Below, in pieces: positions 43,379 to 52,133 of a stretch of DNA of 64,000 nucleotides. The notes under the pieces are model-generated. The model saw only the letters and a program-made list of their open reading frames with translations. It was not told where the DNA came from and did no database searches. Origin of the DNA: Pseudomonadales bacterium (GTDB lineage Bacteria > Pseudomonadota > Gammaproteobacteria > Pseudomonadales > Pseudohongiellaceae); the NCBI GenBank assembly GCA_024234325.1, contig JACKOJ010000001.1, positions 310,001 to 374,000 of the forward strand, given 5' to 3'. The position numbers and the translations under genes were made by a program. Every line of letters begins with the position of its first letter. Within the stretch, counting starts at the first letter, position 1.

Positions 43379-44797
43379 TTACATCCCCGACTGTGCCGCG
43401 ATCGCTGCTGCGATGGCAGCGGCCAGGAACTCGGGGCGGCGCTTGCTGGAATAGCGCGTCAGCTCCGGGTGAGCCTCCACGAATCCCGTGTTGAAGTCCC
43501 CGGACTGGAACTCGGGGTGCTTCAGAATTTCCTTGTAATACTGCCGCGTGGTCTGAATGCCGTAGATCTGCATGTCATCCAGCGCTCTCAGGGAGCGTTG
43601 CAGCAATTCTTCCCAGTTACGCGCCCACACGACCAGCTTGGCGCACATGGAGTCGTAATAGGGCGGAATGGTGTAGCCGGTGTAGATCGCCGCGTCGGTT
43701 CGCACTCCCGGGCCACCGGGAGAATAGTAGCGACTGATGCGCCCGAAACTCGGCAGAAAGCCGTTCTTCGGGTCTTCGGCATTGATGCGGAACTGCGCGG
43801 CAAACCCCGTGTAGCTGATGTCTTCCTGTTTCACCGACAGCGGCTCGCCGGAGGCAATGCGGATCTGCTCGCGCACAATGTCCACCCCCGTGATTTCCTC
43901 GGTGATGGTGTGCTCCACCTGCACCCGGGTGTTCATTTCCATGAAGTAGAAACTGCCATCGCTGTCGAGCAGGAATTCCACGGTACCGGCATTCTCGTAG
44001 CCAACTTCCCGGGCGACCTTGACGGCCAGCTCACCGATATAGTGACGCTGCTCATCATCAAGCTGAGGAGAAGGCGCCAGTTCGATCAATTTCTGGTTAC
44101 GACGCTGGATGGAACAGTCGCGCTCAAACAGATGCACGGTGTTGCCCTGGGAATCCGCCAGCACCTGCACCTCGATGTGGCGCGGGTTGACGATACATTT
44201 CTCCAGGAACACGTCGGCGCGCCCGAAAGCCTTGGTCGCCTCCGAGATAACCCGCTGATAGTTCTGCTGCAGTTCCTTTGCGTCGTTGCAGCGGCGAATA
44301 CCACGACCACCACCACCGGAAGTCGCTTTCAGCATCACCGGGAAGCCGATCTCCTTCGCGACCTTCAGGGCCTCATTCACATCCGCGAGATTGCCATCGG
44401 TACCCGGAGTGACGGGCACACCGGCACGCTCGGCGCTGCGGCGGGCCTCGGTCTTGTCGCCCATGCACTGAATGACCCGGGCTGCCGGACCGATGAACTT
44501 GACGCCACGGCGTTCACAGATTTCGGCCAGTTCGGCGTTCTCCGACAGGAAACCGTAGCCGGGATGCAGACCATCACAGCCGGTTTCCACCGCCAGATTG
44601 ACCAACTGGTGTGGGTTCAGATAGCCCTGCAGCGGATCCGGGCCAACGGAATAAGCCTCGTCCGCCTTCTTGACGTGCAGGGAGTAGCGATCCGCCTCGG
44701 TATAGATGGCCACGGAGCGAACACCGAGCTCCCGGCAGGCGCGGGCAATCCGGACGGCAATTTCGCCGCGATTGGCAATAAGGACTTTTTTAAGCAC
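43379..44797 (-). CDS. pycA: Pyruvate carboxylase subunit A (biotin carboxylase)
   Basis: 472 residues with the biotin carboxylase signature MLKKVLIANRGEIAVRIARA at the N-terminus. The ATP-grasp glycine loop is SGGGGRGIR, and the catalytic region has VQVEHTITEEITGVDIV. It starts with GTG at 44797; no ATG is closer to the conserved N-terminus. It carboxylates the biotin of subunit B using bicarbonate and ATP, replenishing oxaloacetate. The gap to subunit B is 83 bases. An AccC of acetyl-CoA carboxylase is the alternative, but the partner makes pyruvate carboxylase the better call. Confidence 0.92.
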   Translation of the reverse strand: MLKKVLIANRGEIAVRIARACRELGVRSVAIYTEADRYSLHVKKADEAYSVGPDPLQGYLNPHQLVNLAVETGCDGLHPGYGFLSENAELAEICERRGVKFIGPAARVIQCMGDKTEARRSAERAGVPVTPGTDGNLADVNEALKVAKEIGFPVMLKATSGGGGRGIRRCNDAKELQQNYQRVISEATKAFGRADVFLEKCIVNPRHIEVQVLADSQGNTVHLFERDCSIQRRNQKLIELAPSPQLDDEQRHYIGELAVKVAREVGYENAGTVEFLLDSDGSFYFMEMNTRVQVEHTITEEITGVDIVREQIRIASGEPLSVKQEDISYTGFAAQFRINAEDPKNGFLPSFGRISRYYSPGGPGVRTDAAIYTGYTIPPYYDSMCAKLVVWARNWEELLQRSLRALDDMQIYGIQTTRQYYKEILKHPEFQSGDFNTGFVEAHPELTRYSSKRRPEFLAAAIAAAIAAQSGM

Positions 44798-44965
44798 TGA
44801 AGAGTTCTCTGGTGACTGGATACTTTCAGAAAATCAACGCCCGCCAGACACCCGTGAAGTTCATGGGAACTCCACTGCCAACGGACGATTTTCAAACTAC
44901 AGGGATCGCAGCTTACTGAGGCAGCCCCGAGGCGTCAACTCCGAAAGCCCGGCAGGGAGGCCGCT

Positions 44966-45517
44966 TCAGGCCCGGCTCAGGGACAGGCTGACCAGGGCAA
45001 GCCCCAGTTCCCGCGGATCTCCGTTGCCTGGACGGCGGGCATCCGGGAGTTCCAGCCGCAGGGTGTTCTCACCCGCCCGCAGCAGAGTATCGGGCACAGA
45101 TATCCTCAGCGTCTCGGCTTCCGTGAGTTCATGATCCTCCAGAGCCTGATCGTTCAGCACCACGCGCACGCGTTGCCTCCCCATCGGACGCAGCTCCAGC
45201 TCAAGCGCCACGATCTCTGCCGCTTCCTGCCCGGTCTCCAGCAGGAAGTGCAACTGCGGCGATGCACCCAGCGACCAGCGAAACCCGGCCTCCGCAGCCG
45301 ACCAACTGTCAAAGCCGATTTTCGTGGTATCGAACAGGAGGGTTTCCCCGGGGAATACTGTCTCCATCCGTTCGCGCTCTCGCGGGCTCAGCCCGCTTTG
45401 GCGGGTGATGTAGTAGTCGCGATACTCGTCGCTGACATCGGGAATCAGGGTCACACCCAATACATAGAGGTAGAACAGCAGGACACTAAGCAGCGCTCCA
45501 AGTAGCACACGTTTCAT
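44966..45517 (-). CDS. Membrane-anchored small protein partnered with glycosyltransferase
   Basis: 183 residues from ATG 45517, which overlaps the stop of the upstream PIG-V-like gene (ATGA); the frame is open much further but inside that gene. One N-terminal membrane helix (VLLGALLSVLLFYLYVLGVTL) is followed by a beta-rich domain. The C-terminal VRVVLNDQALEDHELTEAE and PRELGLALVSLSLS pattern recalls the small beta-sandwich domains attached to membrane glycosyltransferases. Function unknown; a periplasmic accessory to the partner is the natural guess. Confidence 0.7.
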   Translation of the reverse strand: MKRVLLGALLSVLLFYLYVLGVTLIPDVSDEYRDYYITRQSGLSPRERERMETVFPGETLLFDTTKIGFDSWSAAEAGFRWSLGASPQLHFLLETGQEAAEIVALELELRPMGRQRVRVVLNDQALEDHELTEAETLRISVPDTLLRAGENTLRLELPDARRPGNGDPRELGLALVSLSLSRA

Positions 45518-46656
45518 ACCACATACCCCTCTCGCAGCATCCATGCCCGGTACATCAGCGACAGCCCCCACAGACTCATGGGCAGACCCAGCAGGGGAAC
45601 AAGGGACGTCAACCGAAGCGCCCGGCCCTGCCATTGCCTGGGACGTTCCAGATAGCGACTGATGCCGCTCAGGGCCTGCACCACGACCAGTAACAGGGGA
45701 GCCTGCCACCACAGATACCGGGGCAGGGCTGCCAGACCTGTGGAAAGCGGGACAAGCACCGAACACAAAGTGAACACTGCCAGCCCCGGTTCACGCCGCC
45801 ACAATAGCCAGGCACTCATGCCCAGCGCGGCCAGCGCCATGAGCGCCCACAACTGCCGCAGTGAATCCGTTGCGATCAGGCCCTGATACAGATGTACCAG
45901 CGGGTTTTCCGGAATGCGGTTCCAGGCAATCTGTACATGGGAAAACGCCAGGGCATCGCCCATCAGGTGATGCAGGAACACCATGAAAAGAGCCAGCCCG
46001 AAGGGGACAAGAAGTACCCCCAGAGCCCTGTAAAGGCGCTCTGCAGCGCCGGTAACACGAACGTGTCTCAGCGCCTCCGCCAGCACCACAAAAAGGATGA
46101 AGCCTCCCGTAGGCCGCACGGCGCTCAGGATGCCGCCTGCCAATCCAGCCGCCAGAAACCGTTGCCTGCGGGCAGCAATGAGGCACAGGCAGGTGAAGAA
46201 CAGATACATGGGCTCCGTGTAGCCAACATTGCCGTAGAGCGCATAGGGGTGTGTGCCGACGACAAGCCCTGCAAGCCAGGCCGGTACACGGGAGTCGTAA
46301 ACCTGTACGAACCGGATAAAGGCGATGATTGAGAACAGAAAGAACAGCTTGGAGGTAAGAATCAGTGCCGTGCGCGACGGCCATTGCATCAACACAGCCA
46401 CGGCACGGGCAGCGATCGTAAACGCCGGAAAGAAGGCCCAGTTGGCGGCATCGCCGCGCTCATGGGCGTGGGGCTGCTGGTCATAGCCGCTGTCCACGAT
46501 ACTGGCATACCAGGGGCAATCCCAGTCGCACAGGGCAGCATACGACTTGTCGTAGGCCTGAAGATGGACGAATTCGATTACCTGATTGAGGGCAAATACC
46601 AGCAGCGCAATGCCTACGGCCTGCCAGAAAGTGCTCGTTGATCGCAGCTCAGCCAC
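45514..46656 (-). CDS. PIG-V-like membrane glycosyltransferase
   Basis: 380 residues from GTG 46656 (GGAGCACAATATCC upstream); the open frame to 46746 has no better start. About nine membrane helices. WDCPWYASIVDSGYD in the first periplasmic loop carries the acidic catalytic pattern of GT-C mannosyltransferases, and NWAFFPAFTIAARA and GNVGYTEPMYLFFTCLC match the PIG-V/COG5542 group. It probably transfers a sugar from a lipid-linked donor to an unknown acceptor outside the inner membrane. It is overlapped with a small anchored protein gene, likely its partner. Confidence 0.8.
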   Translation of the reverse strand: MAELRSTSTFWQAVGIALLVFALNQVIEFVHLQAYDKSYAALCDWDCPWYASIVDSGYDQQPHAHERGDAANWAFFPAFTIAARAVAVLMQWPSRTALILTSKLFFLFSIIAFIRFVQVYDSRVPAWLAGLVVGTHPYALYGNVGYTEPMYLFFTCLCLIAARRQRFLAAGLAGGILSAVRPTGGFILFVVLAEALRHVRVTGAAERLYRALGVLLVPFGLALFMVFLHHLMGDALAFSHVQIAWNRIPENPLVHLYQGLIATDSLRQLWALMALAALGMSAWLLWRREPGLAVFTLCSVLVPLSTGLAALPRYLWWQAPLLLVVVQALSGISRYLERPRQWQGRALRLTSLVPLLGLPMSLWGLSLMYRAWMLREGYVV

Positions 46657-46792
46657 GGATATTGTGCTCCAATCATGTTCGAGGGAATAATTCCCACGGA
46701 CAATACCCGCAAAATCAGGGGGAGCACAAGCCCTGACAGCACACAAAAGTGACTGCGATCACAGGAATGAAGCAAGGCAGGAAAAAGAGGAT

Positions 46793-47371
46793 TTACTGAC
46801 GGTCGTAGATACGCACAAGCTTGACCGCCGCACCGAAGTTGGCAGGCTTCAGCTCAAGCTCCGCGCGCAGGCGCGTGCCATTGTCGATGACGGAATAGGT
46901 TTCCATGGTAAAGCCGCCGTCACGGGGCCGCCCTTCCACAAACAGGGTGTCGCCCTCCCAATCCCCCATGGCGAAGTCCTTGGCACCATTGGCATAGAGA
47001 TCGCTGGCCTCTACCGAGCGGCTGCGGCCGTCGGTGTGGAACACCCGCTGAAAGCCGTCGTTATAGCCAAACCAGCATTCGTCGCCCTTGATCTCGATGC
47101 GCAGCTCCGGATCGTAGGAAATACGGTCGTACACCTCCTGCTCTTCCGGCCCGCCCCGGTAGCGTCCCTTTTCCTTCTTCTTGAACCAGCTACGGGAGAC
47201 CTTGCCTCCGGCCTTGAGGATGGCGGCCTCTACCGCCTCGTCGGTGTCGTCGCTCAAGGTCTCGTTGACCCGCCAGTTACCGACGATCGGATGCTCCTGT
47301 GCAGACACGAAGGACGTGCAGCACAGCCACAGGGCAGCAAATACAGCAAAGCGGGACAGGGAAGGTTTCAT
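46793..47371 (-). CDS. Secreted protein of unknown function
   Basis: 192 residues. Clear Sec signal peptide (MKPSLSRFAVFAALWLCCTS, cleavage near VSAQ). The mature protein begins HPIVGNWRVNETLSDDTDEAVEAAI and contains a basic patch WFKKKEKGRYRGG and a beta-rich end (MGDWEGDTLFVEGRPRDGG ... TRLRAELELK). The opening and the beta pattern recall lipocalin-like periplasmic proteins. I do not recognise the family. It stands alone, with 136 bases of gene-free DNA before the glycosyltransferase. Confidence 0.75.
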   Translation of the reverse strand: MKPSLSRFAVFAALWLCCTSFVSAQEHPIVGNWRVNETLSDDTDEAVEAAILKAGGKVSRSWFKKKEKGRYRGGPEEQEVYDRISYDPELRIEIKGDECWFGYNDGFQRVFHTDGRSRSVEASDLYANGAKDFAMGDWEGDTLFVEGRPRDGGFTMETYSVIDNGTRLRAELELKPANFGAAVKLVRIYDRQ

Positions 47372-47446
47372 GCTCCGATCTCACAGATGAGCAGACTTGA
47401 GGCCAACCATACCATGACTGCAGCCCCGTGCGGCAAGCCCCCGAGC

Positions 47447-47498
47447 GAAGTCTGCACGGAAAGTCCGGGCGGAAAGTCTGGGCAGAAAGTCTAGGCGG
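47447..47498. repeat. Four tandem 13-bp repeats across the PepSY gene stop codon
   Basis: Four units near AAAGTCTGGGCGG run without gaps at 47447, 47460, 47473 and 47486. The last overlaps the end of the PepSY-protein gene. The stop codon (TAG on the minus strand at 47493-47491) arises from a C-to-T difference relative to the third unit (CAG). Confidence 0.85.
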
Positions 47499-48933
47499 AT
47501 CGCAGGCGCCGGACCGCCATCCAGGTACCCGTCGCACACACCGCCGTTGCGCCCAGCAGGAATACCCACAGGAACAGGTCCCGAATGGGCGTCTGACGCA
47601 GGACGGCCAGAAAATCCCCCCGGTGCAGGCCAATGAACCACCAGCGGTACGCGCGTGCCCCTGCGTCCACCTTCAGCAGCAACTCTCCCGTGGTCGCACT
47701 CAGGTAGTAAAGACGCCGCTCGTCGTCCTGCGTCCGGATGCGCCACACCGGCAGCTCCGGTGCCTGCTGGCGATCGTAGTAATAGGCGTCTTCTTCCTGC
47801 AAAAGCGTGAACTCCTGCAGGGAGACGTCGCCCGGCAGCCTTGCCGCCAGCGCTCGAAGTTGGGGTTCACTCACCGCTTCACGCCTGAAATCCCTGGCAT
47901 TCAGGCGAACCCGATCGCCATCTCTCAGGGTCGCGAACAACACAGGCGTACCCGCCTGCTTTGTCAGCTCCAGGGCCACCGTGCCCTCCGGCAACGCCTG
48001 ATCACGAGCCGCAAGCAGCGTGCGTCTGATATCGGACCAGTTCAGATGACCGTCACGCAGCGCCTCGATCTCTTCCGCACGTCCTTCTCCCTCCAGCAGC
48101 CCCCAAGGGTTCATCGACAGCGTGCCGCTGACCACCCAAAGCAGTGTCACTATCCCAAACACCATGCCCGAGTAGTGATGCCACAGCGCCCAGCCGGTGT
48201 AGGGGGAATAGCGTCCCGTCCGGCGCCGGCGAAACTGCCGCACGCCGATGTACAGCCCTGTCAGCGTGAGAAAGCCACCGACAAGCGAGAGATAGATCAC
48301 CGTCTGTGACCACAGCGCCGTGTTCTGCCGCAGAATAACCGGGTACAGCCAATGGACTACCGCGCCCGCGTAGTTCCACAGACGCTCGCGCCGGGTCGTC
48401 ACCAGCACTACTTCCCCTGTCCTGCCTGACACATACCACTGCGTTCCCGCCTCATCTGCCGCCGTATACTTCCACAGGGGGCGATGGGGACGATACTCCT
48501 CCGTGATGGTCCACTGATCCTGCTGAATACGCTCCGGGCCCGACACCAGTGCTCCGTCCAGCAGACGCCGACTGAAATCGCCGGCAATGTCCACGTCGCT
48601 GCCCAGAGCCGCGAGATCGTCAAACTCCCTGCCCTTGCGCAGGTCGATCTTCAGGGCAGCGGCCTGCGGCAGACCGGCCCTCAGCACCGGCGTCCTGTCA
48701 TCCAGCATTTCCATACGCGCGAAGGTAAAGGGAACCGCCGACAGACCGGGGTTATCGGGAAATGCACAGCACTCGCCAAGGTTCAGCGGCGGCGCAACTA
48801 TCGCGGAACTGCGCGCATCCATCTCGGGAAACGGCATGTACAGCATGACAAAGCCGGAGAGGCACCACAGCAGCAGGACAAACCCGACCGCAATGCCGAG
48901 ATAGCGGTGCAGCAGAAACAGCAGGCGTATCAA
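47491..48933 (-). CDS. PepSY-domain inner-membrane protein
   Basis: 480 residues, four main membrane helices; the first is LGIAVGFVLLLWCLSGFVMLYM. PepSY-associated TM proteins with HRYLGI at the N-terminus and GLHRGDFLAVLR near the last helix are often linked to iron or respiratory reductase systems. Start is TTG at 48933: the ribosome binding site GGGGAGCGCTTCTC is directly before it and no ATG lies upstream in frame. It is 15 bases from the SURF1 gene stop, so both probably share a transcript. Confidence 0.88.
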   Translation of the reverse strand: MIRLLFLLHRYLGIAVGFVLLLWCLSGFVMLYMPFPEMDARSSAIVAPPLNLGECCAFPDNPGLSAVPFTFARMEMLDDRTPVLRAGLPQAAALKIDLRKGREFDDLAALGSDVDIAGDFSRRLLDGALVSGPERIQQDQWTITEEYRPHRPLWKYTAADEAGTQWYVSGRTGEVVLVTTRRERLWNYAGAVVHWLYPVILRQNTALWSQTVIYLSLVGGFLTLTGLYIGVRQFRRRRTGRYSPYTGWALWHHYSGMVFGIVTLLWVVSGTLSMNPWGLLEGEGRAEEIEALRDGHLNWSDIRRTLLAARDQALPEGTVALELTKQAGTPVLFATLRDGDRVRLNARDFRREAVSEPQLRALAARLPGDVSLQEFTLLQEEDAYYYDRQQAPELPVWRIRTQDDERRLYYLSATTGELLLKVDAGARAYRWWFIGLHRGDFLAVLRQTPIRDLFLWVFLLGATAVCATGTWMAVRRLRSA

Positions 48934-48948
48934 GAGAAGCGCTCCCCT

Positions 48949-49728
48949 TCAGTCCCGTGCCCGGCGCGCCTGTTGTCGCAGGGCCAGGAAATTGCTGCTC
49001 ATGAGGAAACTCACCACCAGCACCACCAGCGCCATGCCGAACCACTGCAAGGCATACTGGATGTGCATGCGCGTATTCACGGTGACAGCGGGCCAGTGCC
49101 GCGCGAACACACCCGCCTGCTCCGGTGCCAGACGCAGCACCCAGGGCAGCAGCGGACGCTGCATCAGCGCAGAAGCGCGATTGATGTCGAGATAGCGGAA
49201 GCGCAGGGGCCAGCCCTCTCCCTCGACCTGAGACGTGCCGGCCACGGCAGGCGGAACATGCAGTTGGGCTCGCAAAGTTTGCTCTCCCTCTACCGCAGGC
49301 ACATAGGGCATGCCGTCAGCCCCCGGACCGGGTGTTACCCAGCCCCGGCTCACCAGCACAAACTCACCCGTGTCTTCCAGCTCGAAGGGCGTGATGAGTT
49401 CATAGCCAGGAGCCCCCTGAAAGAACTGGAACGACACCACAAAGGAGGCCTCATTCCAGTAGTGCCCGGTCGCGGTCACACCAAGATTTTCCAGTTGCTG
49501 TCCCTGCTCCTCGGTCAACGGCCCCTGGCGGGGCCGTACCGCCGCAAGGGGGAGCGGGGCCTCTTCCAGACGCTCCAGCATGGCGCGCTGGAGATCACGC
49601 TTCTCCTGCGCCCGCCCCAGTTGCCAGAACCCCAGATTGATGAGAAGCGCGACTGTCATCAGCACACAACAGGCAATCAGCCAGTTGATGCGGAACTGCC
49701 ACTTGCCGAGTTGCAATACCGTTTTCAT
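48949..49728 (-). CDS. SURF1 family cytochrome oxidase assembly protein
   Basis: 259 residues with two membrane helices, at the N-terminus (about 18-37, followed by LGFWQLGRAQEKRDLQ) and C-terminus (MALVVLVVSFLMSSNFLALR), with a soluble domain between. The LGFWQLGRA motif and VLVSRGWVTPG define SURF1/Shy1, which helps insert heme a into aa3-type oxidase. No cox genes are in the window. It is placed upstream of the PepSY gene, 15 bases apart. Upstream is 252 bp without a gene before rimK. Confidence 0.92.
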   Translation of the reverse strand: MKTVLQLGKWQFRINWLIACCVLMTVALLINLGFWQLGRAQEKRDLQRAMLERLEEAPLPLAAVRPRQGPLTEEQGQQLENLGVTATGHYWNEASFVVSFQFFQGAPGYELITPFELEDTGEFVLVSRGWVTPGPGADGMPYVPAVEGEQTLRAQLHVPPAVAGTSQVEGEGWPLRFRYLDINRASALMQRPLLPWVLRLAPEQAGVFARHWPAVTVNTRMHIQYALQWFGMALVVLVVSFLMSSNFLALRQQARRARD

Positions 49729-49980
49729 GCAGCTACCTGCTCAGGCCAGACTTGCCAGAACGCCCTTCTGCAAAGGGAGCAGGGGCCGCGCCCCGCGTGT
49801 TCCATTGTGCCTGGCTCTTGTTATTGTCAGTGCCCAGATTCTAGGCGCTTCCCCGGTCCAGCGCGATTCTTTTTGCTGGGCCCCGTCTCTTTTGCAGACG
49901 GCTTGTGATAACGTAGCGCCCATATCGGCCCCTCCATCCGGCCCCTCTGCACAGACTCAAGTTCCCAGGAATGACCCAGC

Positions 49981-50895
49981 ATGAAACTCGGCGTGTTATC
50001 ACGAAACGGCAAGCTCTACTCTACCCGCAGGCTCGTCGAGGCTGCGAAGGCCCGGGGGCATGAGGTTCGTGTCGTGGACGTGCTCAAGTGCTACATGAAC
50101 ATCACGGCAAACAACCCCACGGTGTATTACAAGGGTGCCAGTGCCCCGGAAGCCCTGGAGTTCGATGCGGTCATCCCCCGCATTGGCGCCAGCGTGACGG
50201 GCTATGGCTGTGCAGTGCTGCGCCAGTTCGAGGTCGGCGGCACCTATTCCGTGAATGAATCCATTGCCATCACCCGATCCCGTGACAAGCTGCGCGCGCA
50301 TCAACTGCTTGCTCGCAAAGGCATCGGCCAACCGGTTACCAGTTATGCCCACTCCGCCGACGCCACCAACGATCTGATCAATTCTGTCGGGGGTGCCCCG
50401 CTGGTCGTGAAGATCATGCAGAGCACCCAGGGCAACGGCGTGGTTCTGGCGGAAACCCGCAAGGCGGCAGAAGCCCTGATCAATGCCTTCCGCGGACTGG
50501 AGGCCGACTTCCTGGTGCAGGAGTTCATCAAGGAGGCCGGCGGCGCCGACATTCGCTGTTTCGTCATCGGAGAGCGTGTGATCGCCGCCATGCAGCGCAC
50601 TGCGGCAGCCGGGGAGTTCCGCTCCAACCTGCACCGCGGTGGCACCGCTTCTGTGGTGAAACTGCGCCCGGACGAACGCAAGCTGGCGGTGAAGGCCGCT
50701 CAGGTCATGGGCCTGGACGTGGCAGGCGTGGACATCATCCGCTCCAACCATGGCCCCCTCGTACTCGAAGTCAATTCCTCTCCCGGCCTGGAGGGCATCG
50801 AAGCCGCCACCGGCAAGGATATCGCCAGCGCCATCATCGAATACATCGAAAAAGACAGCCTGAAAGGCCCCAACAAAATGAAGGGAGTGGGGTGA
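49981..50895 (+). CDS. rimK: RimK family alpha-L-glutamate ligase
   Basis: 304 residues, close to E. coli RimK (about 300). ATP-grasp features: KLRAHQLLARKGIGQPVT, the nucleotide-binding VVKIMQSTQGNGVVLA, RCFVIGERVIAAM, and the metal-binding ESVLEVN region in VLEVNSSPGLEGIE. It ligates glutamate residues to the ribosomal protein S6 C-terminus or to related acceptors. Start at 49981. The stop codon lies inside a large hairpin that begins the intergenic repeat area. Confidence 0.92.
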   Translation: MKLGVLSRNGKLYSTRRLVEAAKARGHEVRVVDVLKCYMNITANNPTVYYKGASAPEALEFDAVIPRIGASVTGYGCAVLRQFEVGGTYSVNESIAITRSRDKLRAHQLLARKGIGQPVTSYAHSADATNDLINSVGGAPLVVKIMQSTQGNGVVLAETRKAAEALINAFRGLEADFLVQEFIKEAGGADIRCFVIGERVIAAMQRTAAAGEFRSNLHRGGTASVVKLRPDERKLAVKAAQVMGLDVAGVDIIRSNHGPLVLEVNSSPGLEGIEAATGKDIASAIIEYIEKDSLKGPNKMKGVG

Positions 50896-50937
50896 AAGGC
50901 ACGTCTTTAGCAAAGCAACGCTTTGCGTGCCTTTCAC
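50892..50937 (+). repeat. Large inverted repeat overlapping the rimK stop codon
   Basis: GTGAAAGGCACG (50892-50903) pairs perfectly with CGTGCCTTTCAC (50926-50937), and inside it GCAAAGC (50910-50916) pairs with GCTTTGC (50920-50926) around AAC. One C is shared by both stems. The first stem strand includes the rimK TGA. No T-run follows, so it is more than a simple terminator or a rho-dependent structure. Confidence 0.75.
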
Positions 50938-50939
50938 GA

Positions 50940-51119
50940 CAAAAATCTACGATTTTTGGCTGGGCATCGTACCCCTAGATCAACAACAGCCCACTCAAAC
51001 TAATGCGTAACTGGCCCACAGGTCTGCGCGCCGTGAACGCCCAAAATCTGTGATTTTGGGCTGGGCATCGTACCTCCAAACCAACAACAGCCCACTCAAA
51101 CCAATGCGTAACTGATCCA
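50940..51119. repeat. Two-copy 79-bp repeat, 101-bp period, each with a hairpin
   Basis: Copy 1 (50940-51018) and copy 2 (51041-51119) are about 86% identical. Each opens with a hairpin of stem 8-10 bp and a three-base loop (TAC or TGT), followed by the shared ATCGTACC and CAACAACAGCCCACTC segments and an AATGCGTAACTG end. An A-T stem pair of copy 1 is C-G in copy 2. Nothing else is in this 248-base gap. Confidence 0.8.
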
Positions 51120-51143
51120 ACGCTTTAAGCAGCCCGCCCCAAC

Positions 51144-52133
51144 CTACTCATAAAGATGACAAGCCACCGGCTGCTGATCCCCACTCAGCACCGGCGCTGT
51201 CTCGCGGCACACGTCCATCACTTTGGGGCAACGCGTGTGGAAACTGCAGCCGGACGGCGGATTGATCGGGGAAGGCACATCGCCCACCAGTATCTGGCGA
51301 TGGGAATGGTGGTGCGGGTCCGGCACCGGAATCGCCGAGATCAGCGACTGGGTATACGGGTGTCTTGCCGTGCGATAGATGCTCTCCCCGGCACCGCTCT
51401 CCACGATTCGCCCCAGATACATGATGGCGATGCGGTCGGAGATATGTTTCACCACGGCCAGATCGTGGGCAATGAACAGATAGGACAGATTGAATTCCTT
51501 CTGCAGCTCAATCAGCAGGTTGAGAATCTGGCTCTGGATGGAGACGTCCAGGGCCGACACCGGTTCGTCGCAGATAATCAGCTTCGGGTTCAGGGCAATG
51601 GCCCGGGCAATACCAATACGCTGGCGCTGACCGCCGGAAAACTCAAAGGGATAACGCGTGACCGAACGCGCGGGCAGGCCTACGACATCGAGCAGTTCCT
51701 TCACCCGCTGCTGCCGGTAGGCCCTGTCACCGATCTCGTGAATCTGAAACGGCTCTTCCAGAATCTGCCCCACCGTGTGTCTGGCATTGAGCGACTCCAT
51801 GGGGTCCTGAAAGATCATCTGAATATCACGACGGAAAGGCATCAGCTCCTTGCGTTTCAGGTTCGCGATGTCCCGCCCCTCGAAACTGATCTCGCCTGCC
51901 GTCGGCTGGTAGAGCCGTGAAATGCAGCGCCCCAGGGTGGACTTGCCGCAGCCGGACTCGCCCACCAGGCCCAGCGTCTCGCCCGGCATGATGTCAAAGC
52001 TCACGCCATCGACAGCCTTGTTGAATCTGCCTGCGCGCATGAAGATGCCTTCCTTCACCGGAAAATGCATCTTCAGATCCCGCACGCTGAGAAGGGGTTC
52101 GACGGATTTGACCTGCAGGGGAATCACACTCAT
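51144..52133 (-). CDS. Peptide ABC transporter ATPase (OppF-like)
   Basis: 329 residues. Walker A GESGCGKSTLGR, signature FSGGQRQRIGIARA and Walker B LIICDEPVSALD are intact, and the C-terminal oligopeptide-type extension (PINPPSGCSFHTRCPKVMDVCRE) has the Cys residues of the Fe-S-containing OppF/DppF branch. It is the last gene of the YejBE-type operon and overlaps the OppD-like gene by four bases. It drives import by ATP hydrolysis with its paired ATPase. Substrate oligopeptides. Confidence 0.92.
   Translation of the reverse strand: MSVIPLQVKSVEPLLSVRDLKMHFPVKEGIFMRAGRFNKAVDGVSFDIMPGETLGLVGESGCGKSTLGRCISRLYQPTAGEISFEGRDIANLKRKELMPFRRDIQMIFQDPMESLNARHTVGQILEEPFQIHEIGDRAYRQQRVKELLDVVGLPARSVTRYPFEFSGGQRQRIGIARAIALNPKLIICDEPVSALDVSIQSQILNLLIELQKEFNLSYLFIAHDLAVVKHISDRIAIMYLGRIVESGAGESIYRTARHPYTQSLISAIPVPDPHHHSHRQILVGDVPSPINPPSGCSFHTRCPKVMDVCRETAPVLSGDQQPVACHLYE

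Noticed and set aside
41490..44797. Sodium-pumping oxaloacetate decarboxylase
   Set aside because: No beta or gamma membrane subunit genes are adjacent, and the biotin carboxylase partner fits two-subunit pyruvate carboxylase.
50892..51119. CRISPR array or insertion-sequence end
   Set aside because: Only two copies of a long unit, no regular short spacers, no transposase gene or target-site duplication nearby.
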